Translations under genes and position numbers: made by a program
The notes under the pieces: model-generated
Database searches by the model: none
Seen by the model: only the letters and a program-made list of their open reading frames with translations
Told to the model about the DNA's origin: nothing
In this document: positions 52,186 through 61,308 of the stretch, piece by piece
Position numbering within the stretch: the stretch's first letter is position 1
Layout: every line of letters begins with the position of its first letter
DNA from: JAGWRI01 sp035700805
GTDB taxonomy: Bacteria > Gemmatimonadota > Gemmatimonadetes > Gemmatimonadales > Gemmatimonadaceae
Assembly (NCBI GenBank): GCA_035700805.1
Contig: DASSOG010000048.1
Coordinates: forward strand, 1 to 64,000
Direction: 5' to 3'
Length of the DNA: 64,000 bases

Positions 52186-54347
52186 CGATCCCCGCATCCA
52201 TGATCCGGCAGGAGCGCCTGGACGGCGTGCTCGTGCTCACGCTCGACCAGCCGGGCGAGCCGGTGAACAAGCTCACGCAGGCGCTGGGTGACGAACTCTC
52301 GGCGGTGATCGCCGGGATCGATCGCGACTCGGCGGTGCGCGCGTGCGTGCTCATGAGCGGCAAGCGCGACTCGTTCATTGCCGGCGCGGACCTTGAGCAG
52401 TTCCTGGGGTTCCAGCGCGAGCTGGACGCGGCGCGCGCCAGCCAACTGGGGCAGGAGGTGCTGGGCGCGCTGGCCGGGCTGGGCGTGCCGGTGGTGGCGG
52501 CCATCCACGGCGCGTGCCTGGGCGGCGGGCTGGAGCTGGCGCTGGCGTGCCGCTACCGCATCTGCACCGAGCATCCCAAAACGATAATGGCGCTCCCGGA
52601 GGTGCAGCTTGGCCTCATCCCGGGCATGGGCGGGACGCAGCGCCTGCCGCGGCTGGTGGGCGCGCGGGCGGCGCTGGACATGATCCTCACCGGCAGGAAC
52701 GTGCACCCCCGCAGGGCGCTGCAGCTCGGGCTGGTGGATGAGGTGGTGCATCCCGCCATCCTGCGCGACATCGCCGTGGCGCGGGCGCTGGAGCTGGCCG
52801 ACCGGTCGCGACGGCCGTCGCGGCGCGGGCGTGGCGCCGGCGTGGCCGGGGCGTTGCTGGATACCAACCGCGCGGGGCGCGCGCTGGTGTTCCGCAAGGC
52901 GCGGAAGCAGGTGCTGGCGCGGACGCACGGGCAGTTCCCGGCCCCGCTGGCCGCGTTGCGCGTGGTGCAGGCCGGGCTGGAGCGCGGCATGGCCGAGGGG
53001 TTGCGCGAGGAATCGCGCGAGTTTGGCGAGATGGCCATGACCGACGTCTCGCGCCAGCTCATCTTCCTGTTCTTTGCCACCACCGCGCTGAAAAAGGATC
53101 CGGGCGTGGCGCCGCCCGCGCCCGTGGCGACGCCGGTGCGCAAGCTGGGCGTGCTGGGCGCCGGGTTCATGGGAGCGGGAATCGCGGCGGTGGCCGCGCA
53201 GCGCGGCACCGTGGTGCGCCTCAAGGACACCGATACCGCGCGGGTGGGACGGGGGCTGGCGGGGGTGCGCGCGGTGCTCCACGAGTCGCTGGGCCGGCGG
53301 CGCATCACGCGGCAGCAGTTTACCGACCAGTTGGGGCTGGTGAGCGGCACCACCACGTACGCCGGCTTCGGCAGCGCCAGCCTGGTGATCGAGGCGGTAT
53401 TTGAGGACCTGGAAGTCAAGCACCAGGTGCTGCGCGAGGTGGAGCCCTCGCTGGGCGCCGAGGTGGTGTACGCGTCGAACACCAGCACCATTCCCATCGC
53501 GCAGATCGCGGAGGCGGCGCGGCGCCCCGAGCGTGTGCTCGGTATGCACTTCTTCTCGCCCGTGCACAAGATGCCGCTGCTGGAAATCGTGGCCGCGCGC
53601 CGCACGTCGCGGGAGGCCGTGGTGACCGCGGTGGAATACGGCCGCGCGCTGGGCAAGACGGTGATTGTCGTGAACGACGGTCCAGGGTTTTATACAACAC
53701 GCATATTGTCCGCGTACATCAACGAGGCCGGGCTGCTGCTGGAGCAGGGTGTGCCCGTGGACCAGGTGGATCGCGCGCTGGTGGAGTTCGGGTTCCCCGT
53801 GGGGCCGCTCACGCTGCTGGACGAAGTGGGAATTGACGTGGGAGGCAAGGTGGGCGGCGTGCTGTCGCAGGCGTTTGCGAACCGGATGCAGGCGTCGCAC
53901 GCGCTGCGGGTGGTGGCCGCGTCGGGGCGCACGGGGCGCAAGGGTGGGTCCGGCTTCTACAAGTACGACCGGCGCGGCCGGAAGGGCGCGGTGGATCCCA
54001 CCATTTACGGGCTGATTGGCGCGGGTGGGCAGCCGTTGCCAATGTCAGGCGGCGAGATCGTGGAGCGGTGTACGCTGGCCATGCTCAACGAGGCCGCGTA
54101 CTGCCTGCAGGAGGGCGTCCTGCGCTCGGCGCGGGACGGGGATGTGGGCGCCGTATTCGGCCTGGGGTTCCCCCCCTTCCGCGGCGGCCCGTTTCGCTAC
54201 ATAGATTCGACTGGCGCCGATGAGATCGTCCGTCGACTGGAGGACCTGAACGGCAGGTACGCGCCGCGCTTCGCGCCCGCTGACCTGCTGATTGACATGG
54301 CCCGGTCGCACCGCCGGTTCTATCCGGCCGACGGAAAGCCCGTCTGA
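52182..54347 (+). CDS. fadJ: Multifunctional fatty-acid oxidation enzyme (enoyl-CoA hydratase / 3-hydroxyacyl-CoA dehydrogenase), FadJ-like
   Basis: A 721-residue enzyme with an N-terminal crotonase domain (SFIAGADLEQF, HGACLGGGLELALACRYRI, PEVQLGLIPGMGGTQRLPR). The NAD-binding domain follows (KLGVLGAGFMGAGIAAV, ASNTSTIPI, GMHFFSPVHKMPLLEI), then the C-terminal dehydrogenase domains (NDGPGFYTTRILSAYINEA). It catalyses the middle two steps of beta-oxidation and pairs with the thiolase whose gene it overlaps. Confidence 0.92.
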   Translation: MTIPASMIRQERLDGVLVLTLDQPGEPVNKLTQALGDELSAVIAGIDRDSAVRACVLMSGKRDSFIAGADLEQFLGFQRELDAARASQLGQEVLGALAGLGVPVVAAIHGACLGGGLELALACRYRICTEHPKTIMALPEVQLGLIPGMGGTQRLPRLVGARAALDMILTGRNVHPRRALQLGLVDEVVHPAILRDIAVARALELADRSRRPSRRGRGAGVAGALLDTNRAGRALVFRKARKQVLARTHGQFPAPLAALRVVQAGLERGMAEGLREESREFGEMAMTDVSRQLIFLFFATTALKKDPGVAPPAPVATPVRKLGVLGAGFMGAGIAAVAAQRGTVVRLKDTDTARVGRGLAGVRAVLHESLGRRRITRQQFTDQLGLVSGTTTYAGFGSASLVIEAVFEDLEVKHQVLREVEPSLGAEVVYASNTSTIPIAQIAEAARRPERVLGMHFFSPVHKMPLLEIVAARRTSREAVVTAVEYGRALGKTVIVVNDGPGFYTTRILSAYINEAGLLLEQGVPVDQVDRALVEFGFPVGPLTLLDEVGIDVGGKVGGVLSQAFANRMQASHALRVVAASGRTGRKGGSGFYKYDRRGRKGAVDPTIYGLIGAGGQPLPMSGGEIVERCTLAMLNEAAYCLQEGVLRSARDGDVGAVFGLGFPPFRGGPFRYIDSTGADEIVRRLEDLNGRYAPRFAPADLLIDMARSHRRFYPADGKPV

Positions 54348-54411
54348 CGCCCCGCGGCCCGCAGTGGGCCGCGGAACTGTGACTCCACCCCCAATGGCAA
54401 GGTCAGAGCGA

Positions 54412-54957
54412 ATGGACACACGCGCTGACGCGTTGATCGTCCAGCAGGTGCTGGCGGGCGACGTCGATGCGTTTGCCGTGCTCGTGGCGCGCTATCGCGA
54501 GAGCTGTGCCCGGTATGCCATGCACATGCTGGGTAATCGCGAGGACGCCGACGAGGCGCTGCAGGACGCATTCGTGCGGGCGTATCGGGCGCTGGGGCGG
54601 TGTGAGGATCCCGACCGGTTCGGGGCGTGGCTGTTTCGCATCCTGGTGAACCGGTGCCGGACGGCGGGCGCGCGGCGGGCGCGGCGGGCGCAGACCTTCC
54701 TGTCGGATGAAGGCGCGTTGCTCTCGGCGTCGGAGCCGCATCCGGCGGAGCAGTGGGCGTGGCGGGAGGAAATCGAACGGGCGCTGTCCGCCCTGCCGGC
54801 CGAGCAGCGGGAGGCATTCCTGTTGAAGTATGTGGAAGGGTTGGGCTACGATGAGATGGCCGAGTTGACCGGGGTGGGCGTCTCGGCGCTGAAGATGCGC
54901 GTCATGCGGGCGTGCGATCGCTTGCGTGTGCTGTTGAAGGAGGTTCGCAGTGCCTGA
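54412..54957 (+). CDS. ECF-type RNA polymerase sigma factor (second module)
   Basis: The 181-residue sigma factor has region 2 (YRESCARYAMHMLGNREDADEALQDAFVRAYRALGR) and region 4 (LSALPAEQREAFLLKYVEGLGYDEMAELTGVGVSALKMR). ATG 54412 is used; ATG 54394 is possible. It overlaps the next gene by 8 bases, and that gene's product is the likely membrane-bound regulator. Confidence 0.9.
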   Translation: MDTRADALIVQQVLAGDVDAFAVLVARYRESCARYAMHMLGNREDADEALQDAFVRAYRALGRCEDPDRFGAWLFRILVNRCRTAGARRARRAQTFLSDEGALLSASEPHPAEQWAWREEIERALSALPAEQREAFLLKYVEGLGYDEMAELTGVGVSALKMRVMRACDRLRVLLKEVRSA

Positions 54958-55465
54958 GATCGACCACAACAAGCTGGACGAAGTGGTGTCCGAATTGCGC
55001 CGCCCCACTCCCCTGGACGCGTCGTTCGACCGCCGCGTGATGCGCGCCATCCGGGCCGTGGCCATGCGGCCGTTGCGCCTGATCTCGCCGCTCATGCCCA
55101 TGCCGCGCTGGCGCGTGTGGTCCGCCTTTGCCGCGGTGGCGGCCGGCATGCTGGCCGTGTCGGTGATTCCCGCGTTCCGGTCCAACCCGGCGCAGCCCGT
55201 GCAGTTCGTGCTCGTGGCGCCCGAGGCCAGCACCGTGCAGGTGGTGGGTGACTTCAATGGCTGGAATGCCCGCCATGCCGCCTTTGCCGCGGAGAATCGT
55301 GGTGGTGGCGTGTGGACCGTGACCGCGCCCATTCCCCCGGGGCATCATCGTTACGCCTTCCTGGTGGACGATTCCCTGTGGGTGCCCGATCCTACCGCGC
55401 CGCGCGTGGCGGACGAAGACTTCGGCCATCCCAATTCGGCGCTGGTCGTCGAATCCGCGCGCTGA
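54950..55465 (+). CDS. Membrane protein with CBM48/AMPK-type glycogen-binding domain, putative anti-sigma factor
   Basis: The 171-residue protein starts at GTG 54950 behind a strong AAGGAGG. Residues 1-45 are a short cytoplasmic region, 55-77 a membrane helix (WSAFAAVAAGMLAVSVIPAF), and 85-165 an AMPK1_CBM/CBM48-like domain (STVQVVGDFNGWN, PPGHHRYAFLVDDSLWVPDP, with the typical Trp and Gly-Asp-Phe-Asn-x-Trp). The sigma gene overlaps it, which suggests an anti-sigma role for the N-terminus, although no zinc motif is present. The outside domain could sense polysaccharide. This role is inference. Confidence 0.72.
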   Translation: MPEIDHNKLDEVVSELRRPTPLDASFDRRVMRAIRAVAMRPLRLISPLMPMPRWRVWSAFAAVAAGMLAVSVIPAFRSNPAQPVQFVLVAPEASTVQVVGDFNGWNARHAAFAAENRGGGVWTVTAPIPPGHHRYAFLVDDSLWVPDPTAPRVADEDFGHPNSALVVESAR

Positions 55466-56076
55466 TGCGGTGGTTCCTGGGCGTCGTGGCCCTGTCGGCC
55501 ATGGCCGTGGCCGCGTCGGCCCAGGAGGCGTGGCGGGCCCGGCTGGATTCCGAACTCGACGCCGCTACGCGGGTGGCCGTGCTGGCCATGGTGGACTCGG
55601 CGCGTGTGGCGCGGCTGCCGGCCATGGCGCTGGTGAACAAGGCGCTGGAAGGGGCCGGCAAGCGTGCGAGCGGCGCCCAGATCGTGGCGGCCGTGCAGTC
55701 GCTGGGGGGTGAGCTGCGCGCGTCGCGCACCGCGCTGGGGCATGCGTCGCGGCCCGACGAAATCACCGCGGGCGCGCACGCGCTGCACGCCGGGGTGGAC
55801 GCCAACGCGCTCGGCAAGTTGCGGCGCGTGTCCGTGGGGCGGGAACTCACCACGCCGCTCACCGTGCTCACCGACCTGGTGGCGCGCGGCGTGCCGCCGG
55901 CCGCGGCGTCAGATGCCGTGATCACGCTGACGCAGGCCGGGTTGCGGGACGCGGGGTTCAGCAAGTTCCAGCAGGCCGTGCGATTAGACATTGATCATGG
56001 CGCGGATCCCGCGTCGGCGACCAGGATCCGGGCCCGGGGAGCGGTGATCGGGCGGGGCGGGGCGCCGCGGGGGTGA
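55465..56076 (+). CDS. Secreted protein of unknown function, third gene of the sigma module
   Basis: A 203-residue exported protein (signal peptide MRWFLGVVALSAMAVAASAQ). The body is helical and Ala/Val-rich with several Leu-x-Arg repeats and no cysteines. No family is recognised. It starts at ATG 55465, sharing one base with the stop of the CBM48 gene (TGATG), so it belongs to the same operon. It may be the target or regulator of the sensor; that is a guess from context. Confidence 0.6.
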   Translation: MRWFLGVVALSAMAVAASAQEAWRARLDSELDAATRVAVLAMVDSARVARLPAMALVNKALEGAGKRASGAQIVAAVQSLGGELRASRTALGHASRPDEITAGAHALHAGVDANALGKLRRVSVGRELTTPLTVLTDLVARGVPPAAASDAVITLTQAGLRDAGFSKFQQAVRLDIDHGADPASATRIRARGAVIGRGGAPRG

Positions 56077-56126
56077 GGGAATGCGGTAGGTTGCAGTATG
56101 CCGGCTGCTTCCCCGCGAACGATCGC

Positions 56127-56582
56127 ATGATCGGCGCTACTGACACCGTAGGCTCGGAGTGCGTACGCGCCGGCCCGCTGTTGCTCTACGACGGCGGATG
56201 CGCGCTCTGCAACGGCACGGTGCGCTTTGTCCTCCGCCGCGAACGCGCGCACATGCTGCGCTTTGCCCCGCTCGAGGGACGCACGGCGCGCGGCGTGATC
56301 GGGCGTCATCCGGAGATCGCCGGGCTCGACTCGGTGGTCTGGGTCAGCGACCCGGGCGCGCCGGGCGAACTGGTGCGCACCGGCTCGGACGCCGTGCTGG
56401 CGCTCGCCCGCTATTTGGGCGGCCCGTGGCGCGCGCTGGCCGTATCCCGGATCCTGCCGCGATCGTGGCGGGATCGCCTCTACAACTTCGTGGCTCGAAA
56501 CCGGCACTGCGTGGTGGGACCAGGGCACCCGGCGGCGCCTTCGGACGACGCGCGCGTGCGCGGACGCTTCCTACTCGACTGA
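56127..56582 (+). CDS. DCC-family thiol-disulfide oxidoreductase-like protein (DUF393)
   Basis: A 151-residue protein with the DUF393 motif LLYDGGCALCNGTVRFVLRR, whose C-x2-C could be redox active, and the later VWVSDPGAP and TGSDAVLALARYLGGPW. Members are small soluble or membrane-linked proteins of unclear function. ATG 56127 is chosen; an earlier in-frame GTG at 56073 overlaps the preceding gene. The gene's end overlaps the convergent hybrid kinase gene by 12 bases. Confidence 0.8.
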   Translation: MIGATDTVGSECVRAGPLLLYDGGCALCNGTVRFVLRRERAHMLRFAPLEGRTARGVIGRHPEIAGLDSVVWVSDPGAPGELVRTGSDAVLALARYLGGPWRALAVSRILPRSWRDRLYNFVARNRHCVVGPGHPAAPSDDARVRGRFLLD

Positions 56583-58496
56583 CCCGCCCGGCGCGTCGAG
56601 CGCGGCCCTGACTGCCTCGGCTAGTGTCTGGACGCCGAACGGCTTGGCCAGGAACGCAAACTCATCGGCGCCAGGGGCCGCTCGGCCGTCGGCGCCCGAC
56701 GTGAGCAGGATGCGCACCGAAGGGAGCAATTGCCGCAACTGCCGCGCGACCTCCGCGCCGTGACCGTCGGGAAGATTCACATCCAGTATGGCCAGGTCAG
56801 GCGGCGGGTCCAGCATGCGCGCGGTCTCGACGGCTTCCGCCGCGGTTCCCACGGCGTGCACGCTGTAGCCACGGCTTACGAGAATGCGCATCGCCAGGCT
56901 GCGCAACGCGTCCTGATCCTCCACCACCAGCACGGTCTCGCCGCCGCGTGTCTCCCTCGGGATGTCCGCCGGATCAGGGGTGGGCAATTCCGCTGCCGTA
57001 TGTGGCAGGAAAACCCGGAAGCTCGAACCGTGCCCAACTTCGCTTTCCACCGTGATGAATCCGCCGCACCGTTCCACGATGCCGTAGCTCGTGGCCAGGC
57101 CCAGCCCCGTGCCCTTGCCCCGTTCCTTGGTGGTGAAGAAGGGTTCGAACAGCCGCTCGCGCACGTCGTCGGGAATGCCGGTGCCGCTGTCGGTGGCCTC
57201 GATCACCACCCAGGCGCCGGGTCGAGCTCCGGCCGGCGTCGCTTCAGCATCGAATGCCTGATTGCGCGTGGCCAGGCGCAACGTGCCGCCGTCGGGCATG
57301 GCGTCGCGTGCGTTCGCGGCCAGGTTGGTCACCACCTGTTCCAGCTGCTGACGATCCGCGTTCACCATGCCCAGGTCCGGGGCGAGCTCCATCTGCAACT
57401 GCACCCGATCGCCCACCACTCGGCGCAGCAGCCGATCCATCTGCATGAGCAGGAGGTTGGGATTGAATACCGTTGGCTCGTCCTTCTGTCGCCGAGCGAC
57501 CGTGAGGAGCTGCCGGGTGAGCGTGGCGCCGCTGCTGGCGGCGTGCTGCACGCTCTCCAGCATGGCGCGCGTGCGCTGATTCACGTCCGACGCCCGGAGG
57601 GCCAGCTCCACTTCGCCCAGGATCACCGCGAGCAGGTTGTTGAAGTCGTGCGCCATGCCGCCGGCCAGGCGTCCGATGGCGTCCAGCCGCTGGGTTTCCC
57701 GCAGGTGCTCCTCGATGCGACGCCGCTCGGTGATGTCCTCGTACACCGCCAGGAACCCGGTGGTCGCGCCGTCCGGACCCGTCAGCGGGGCCTGGCTGAG
57801 GCGCGTATATACGAGTTCACCGTTGCGCTTGCGGCGCGCCACTTCGAAGCCCACGAAAGACTCGCCGCGGAGTGACGAGTCCTGGAGCTGGTGCTCGGGC
57901 AGGGCTGACTCCGGCGGGATGATCGGCGGGACGCGTCCCATGACCTCCGACGACTTCCACCCGAACAGTCGCTCGGCGGCCGGGTTCCAGAGCGTCACGC
58001 GCCGGTCGCGATCGTAGGTGATGATGGGCAGCGGCGATGCGTCGAATGTGGCCCGCAGCACCTGTTGCGTATGCGCGAGTTCCGCTTCGGTGCGCCGCAG
58101 CTTCCATCGGCCCTCCGCCGTGCGGAGCGTCCTCACCAGTTGCTCGGGCTCAATGGGCTTGAGCAGGTAGTCGCATTCCTCGTCGCGCACCGCGCGGATG
58201 ACCGACTCCACGCTGGCGTTTCCCGTGAGGATTACCACTTGCAGGTCGGGGTTGAACATGCGCAGCTCGTGCGTCAGGTCGAGCCCATTCATGTCGGGCA
58301 GCCGCAGGTCCACCACCGCGACAATCGCGGCGGGGGTCAGTCGCTGCGCCATCTCGACCGCCGCCCGGCCGTTCGCGGCGGCGTGCGTCGAGAACCCGTG
58401 GAGCTGCAGGATGTCCGCGGTCGTGGTGCGCAGGGCATCATCGTCGTCCACCAGCAGGACGGGCGTGCTCGTCGGGTCAGCCAATGGAATGGTCAT
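56571..58496 (-). CDS. Hybrid sensor histidine kinase (REC-PAS-HisKA-HATPase-REC)
   Basis: A 641-residue soluble protein. Domains in order are an N-terminal receiver (about 12-120; VAVVDLRLPDMNGLD), a PAS domain (about 150-265; RVTLWNPAAERLFGW), a HisKA-type region (LAGGMAHDFNNLLAVILGE), an HATPase (NARDAMPDGG, DSGTGIP, GKGTGLGLATSYGI) and a C-terminal receiver (about 520-635; LAILDVNLPDGHGAE). No membrane helix is present. It overlaps the double-receiver gene by 20 bases and is the last gene of the phosphorelay operon. Confidence 0.88.
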   Translation of the reverse strand: MTIPLADPTSTPVLLVDDDDALRTTTADILQLHGFSTHAAANGRAAVEMAQRLTPAAIVAVVDLRLPDMNGLDLTHELRMFNPDLQVVILTGNASVESVIRAVRDEECDYLLKPIEPEQLVRTLRTAEGRWKLRRTEAELAHTQQVLRATFDASPLPIITYDRDRRVTLWNPAAERLFGWKSSEVMGRVPPIIPPESALPEHQLQDSSLRGESFVGFEVARRKRNGELVYTRLSQAPLTGPDGATTGFLAVYEDITERRRIEEHLRETQRLDAIGRLAGGMAHDFNNLLAVILGEVELALRASDVNQRTRAMLESVQHAASSGATLTRQLLTVARRQKDEPTVFNPNLLLMQMDRLLRRVVGDRVQLQMELAPDLGMVNADRQQLEQVVTNLAANARDAMPDGGTLRLATRNQAFDAEATPAGARPGAWVVIEATDSGTGIPDDVRERLFEPFFTTKERGKGTGLGLATSYGIVERCGGFITVESEVGHGSSFRVFLPHTAAELPTPDPADIPRETRGGETVLVVEDQDALRSLAMRILVSRGYSVHAVGTAAEAVETARMLDPPPDLAILDVNLPDGHGAEVARQLRQLLPSVRILLTSGADGRAAPGADEFAFLAKPFGVQTLAEAVRAALDAPGGSVE

Positions 58497-59202
58497 TCAG
58501 AATTCTCAGGAGCTCGTCGACTGGAATGGGCTTCAGGAACGCGGCATCCACCAGCCCGGCCGGCGCGTCGCGAACGGTGTCGGACAGGGCGGCGGAGTGG
58601 CCACTGTACAGCACCAGCAGCACCGACGGGTTGGCGTCGCGGATGGCCACCAGGCTCGACGGCGGATCCACGCCGGGAAGCTTGAGATCCAGGATGACCG
58701 CGCTCGGCGTCCGGGATTCCATCCGATTCAGGGCTTCGTCCAGGGACCGCGCCTTGGTGGTCGCGATGCCGCGTTCGCCCAGCACGTCGGTCAAGGTGTC
58801 GAGGTACGCGGGGTCGTCGTCCACCACCAGCACGGTGCGCGATTCGCGGGCCGCGGACTCGAGCAACTCCAGCAGGTCGCCCATCTCCACTGGTTTGCGC
58901 AGGATCTTCAGGGCACCCTCACGCTCGGCCTGTGCCAGCAGGTCCTGCGCGGCGTATGCGGTCATGAGGATGACGCGAACGCCGGGACGGCGGCGCTTGA
59001 TTTCGCGCAGCGCCGCCACGCCGTCCACCTTGGGCATGCGGACATCCATCAGCACCACGTCCACGGCGTGGGCCTCGGCCAGGTCCGCTGCCTCCGCGCC
59101 GTCGTATCCGCGCACCGCCTCCCATCCGTGCAGTTCCATGATGTCGCATAATGTCGTGACCATCGAGCGGTCATCGTCCACCACCAGGATGCGCTTGCTC
59201 AT
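58477..59202 (-). CDS. Response regulator with two receiver domains and no output domain
   Basis: A 241-residue protein made of two REC domains: the first with VVDDD and phosphorylatable D53 (LMDVRMPK), the second from about residue 122 (VLVVDDDPAYLD; ILDLKLPG). No DNA-binding or enzymatic domain follows. It overlaps the histidine kinase gene upstream (ATGA) and the hybrid kinase gene downstream. It probably shuttles phosphate between the two kinases. Confidence 0.87.
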   Translation of the reverse strand: MSKRILVVDDDRSMVTTLCDIMELHGWEAVRGYDGAEAADLAEAHAVDVVLMDVRMPKVDGVAALREIKRRRPGVRVILMTAYAAQDLLAQAEREGALKILRKPVEMGDLLELLESAARESRTVLVVDDDPAYLDTLTDVLGERGIATTKARSLDEALNRMESRTPSAVILDLKLPGVDPPSSLVAIRDANPSVLLVLYSGHSAALSDTVRDAPAGLVDAAFLKPIPVDELLRILNDHSIG

Positions 59203-60983
59203 GCGGCCTTCACCATTTTCAGGGTGAACGTAGCCCCCGCGCCGGGCGTGCTCTCGACCGTGAGCGTGCCCCCATTGGCTTCGGCCAGCGAGCGTGAGAC
59301 GGACAGGCCGAGCCCGATGCCACGGGCCTTGGTGGTGAACAGCGGGTCGAATATCCGGGTCAGGTGGTCCGTGGCGATGCCGGGTCCCGTGTCGCTCACG
59401 CGCAGGCTGACCGCACCCGACTCCTCCAGCCAGGCAATGCCCAGCGTGCCACCGGTGTCCTCCATGGCCTGCGCCGCGTTCGTGAAGAGGTTCAGGACGA
59501 CCTGGCCGATCTGGACTGGATCGACACTCACCACCGTCGCCGGGTCGCCCTGCCGCTCCACCGTGATGGACGGCGGGATTGACGCCCGCCGCAACTGGTC
59601 GTCCACCAGCGTGCCCATGGCCAGCGGTTCGCGCTGCGGCGCCTTTACCCGGGCAAAGTCCAGCAGGTCGGCCACGATCTTTTCCGACAGCGAGATCTGC
59701 GATTTGAGGATATGCAGATATTCCGCCGTCTTGGGGCTGGGCGAGGCCATCGTCGCGTCCAGGAAGTACACGACGTTGGACATGACGCCCAGCGGATTGC
59801 GCAATTCGTGTCCCACGCTGCTGGAGAGCTGGCCCAGCGTGGCCAGCCGCTCCCGGCGCACATTTTCCTCCTGCGCCCGCTGGAGCTCGGCGGTCCGGGC
59901 CTCCACCTGCTGTTCCAGGTTCTCGTGGGCCGCCCGCACGTTGCCGGTCATTATGGCGAAGGCGCGGGAGAGCCGGCCCAGCTCGTCGTCGCGCTCGATG
60001 GGCAGGGGCGGGCGGTCAAGGTCTCCGGCGCTGATCGCCTCCGCGGCCTCCGTGAGGCGGCTGAGCGGGCGGGTGATGCCGCGGCTCATCCACCACCCCA
60101 GCAGGGCGCCCACCAGCACCACGAGGGCGGCGACGGCGGCAAACCGGCCGAGCAGCGCATGGAGAGGGCCGATCACACGCGTCGCGTTGAACTCGAACGC
60201 CAGCACCAGCGGCGAGTTGGGAATGCGCTGGGCGACCGAGAGTTTTGGCTGGCTGTCGCGGACATACGTGACCAGACCGCTGCCGGGTGGTGGACGCTGT
60301 ACCGCGCCGCGCATGTCGGTCCACAAGGAGCCGTCGGCGTTGCCCAGCAAGTACGTGCCGTCCGAGCCAATCAACTGGGCGACCGTGGTCAACTGGCGCA
60401 ACGCCGCCGCATTCCGCGTTTCGGCGGGCCGCACCTCGGCCAGTTGACCGATCACGCGGCCGTCGCGCACGATATTGCCCCGGAGTTCGTAGACGACAAG
60501 TCCGTTGCGTTCGTACAGGCCGCTTACGGCGTTGGTGTCCAGTGTACGTGCCGCCAGCCGGCCAGCGTCGGCGGTGGTATCCGACGTGGCCGGCTTGCCA
60601 ACCGAGAGCATCACGCGCCCATCGGCATCGCGCAGTTCCGTCGCGATTACGGCAGCCGTATCGCGACTCAGCAGAGCCATCATCGTGTGGGCGGCCGCGA
60701 TCGTACGGCCGGGCCGGGCGTTCAATTGGGCGGTGAACGCGGGGTCCCTGGCCAGTGAGCCCAGGGCATGGGCGCGGGTTTCGAGGTTGGCGCCAATGCC
60801 CGGCGCAAACTGCGCCGCCATGGTGGTCAGGCGCAGTTCGGCGGCCCGCATTAGTGATGACTTAACTGTGCGATATGCCAGGCCGGCGAACACCGCCACG
60901 CCGGCGAAGATGAGCAACCCGATTAGAGCGGGGAGGCGGCGGCGGAGCGAAGATTTCTGGCTGGGCAGGGACGGGATCCTCAC
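59199..60983 (-). CDS. Membrane sensor histidine kinase (HAMP-HisKA-HATPase)
   Basis: A 594-residue protein with two membrane helices (ALIGLLIFAGVAVFAGLAY near residue 20 and AAVAALVVLVGALLGWWMS near 285), a periplasmic sensor domain between them, a HAMP domain, a coiled coil, the phospho-acceptor H392 in SSSVGHELRNPLG and an HATPase (NAAQAMEDTGG, DTGPGI, GIGLGLSVS). It is the first gene of the operon. A possible regulatory palindrome lies about 135 bases upstream of ATG 60983. Confidence 0.9.
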   Translation of the reverse strand: MRIPSLPSQKSSLRRRLPALIGLLIFAGVAVFAGLAYRTVKSSLMRAAELRLTTMAAQFAPGIGANLETRAHALGSLARDPAFTAQLNARPGRTIAAAHTMMALLSRDTAAVIATELRDADGRVMLSVGKPATSDTTADAGRLAARTLDTNAVSGLYERNGLVVYELRGNIVRDGRVIGQLAEVRPAETRNAAALRQLTTVAQLIGSDGTYLLGNADGSLWTDMRGAVQRPPPGSGLVTYVRDSQPKLSVAQRIPNSPLVLAFEFNATRVIGPLHALLGRFAAVAALVVLVGALLGWWMSRGITRPLSRLTEAAEAISAGDLDRPPLPIERDDELGRLSRAFAIMTGNVRAAHENLEQQVEARTAELQRAQEENVRRERLATLGQLSSSVGHELRNPLGVMSNVVYFLDATMASPSPKTAEYLHILKSQISLSEKIVADLLDFARVKAPQREPLAMGTLVDDQLRRASIPPSITVERQGDPATVVSVDPVQIGQVVLNLFTNAAQAMEDTGGTLGIAWLEESGAVSLRVSDTGPGIATDHLTRIFDPLFTTKARGIGLGLSVSRSLAEANGGTLTVESTPGAGATFTLKMVKAA

Positions 60984-61308
60984 GACCTCGTGGGTGGCGC
61001 GCGCATCCGGTCCGGCGCACGATTACGGTGGGGTGTGCGCTAATATGACGCCGTGGCAACTGGCTTGGGAACCCTTTCTTGTATAGTCCCCGGCGACCGA
61101 CCGCGCCGCCGTGCTACTGTCAAGCATCTTGACACTGTCAAGAATCACGTCGCCTGAACGCGCCGACTCAAATCGTCTGTTTAACCCGTTGCTATGGGGC
61201 AAGATGGCGGCGCGAAAGGACACGTTTCCGCGGGACGCTGCGAAAATTATGATGCACCAGCCCGCGTCAGACTGCGATCGTCATGCGTCAGACTCGTGCG
61301 CTGGCCGG
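60984..61308. promoter_or_regulatory. Intergenic region upstream of the histidine kinase operon
   Basis: This 325-base gap separates the kinase start from the stop of the ABC permease; both genes are on the minus strand. It contains the inverted repeat at 61118-61134, an additional half-site TGTCAAG (61136-61142) and, on the minus strand, TATACAAG (61078-61085) that could be a -10. No gene is seen. It is clearly AT-richer than its surroundings, as expected of a control region. Confidence 0.5.
61118..61134. promoter_or_regulatory. Putative operator TGTCA-N7-TGACA upstream of the histidine kinase
   Basis: The site TGTCAAGCATCTTGACA is a near-perfect palindrome (TGTCAAG / CTTGACA around CAT) with a third TGTCAAG directly after it at 61136-61142. 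It matches the layout of the elements at 24947-24963 and 25031-25047, with 13 of 17 bases shared with the first. This may be the binding site of one regulator. Confidence 0.5.

Noticed and set aside
61078..61085. TATACAAG as -10 paired with the TTGACA at 61120-61125 (minus strand)
   Set aside because: The spacing would be about 32 bases, far too long for a sigma-70 promoter.
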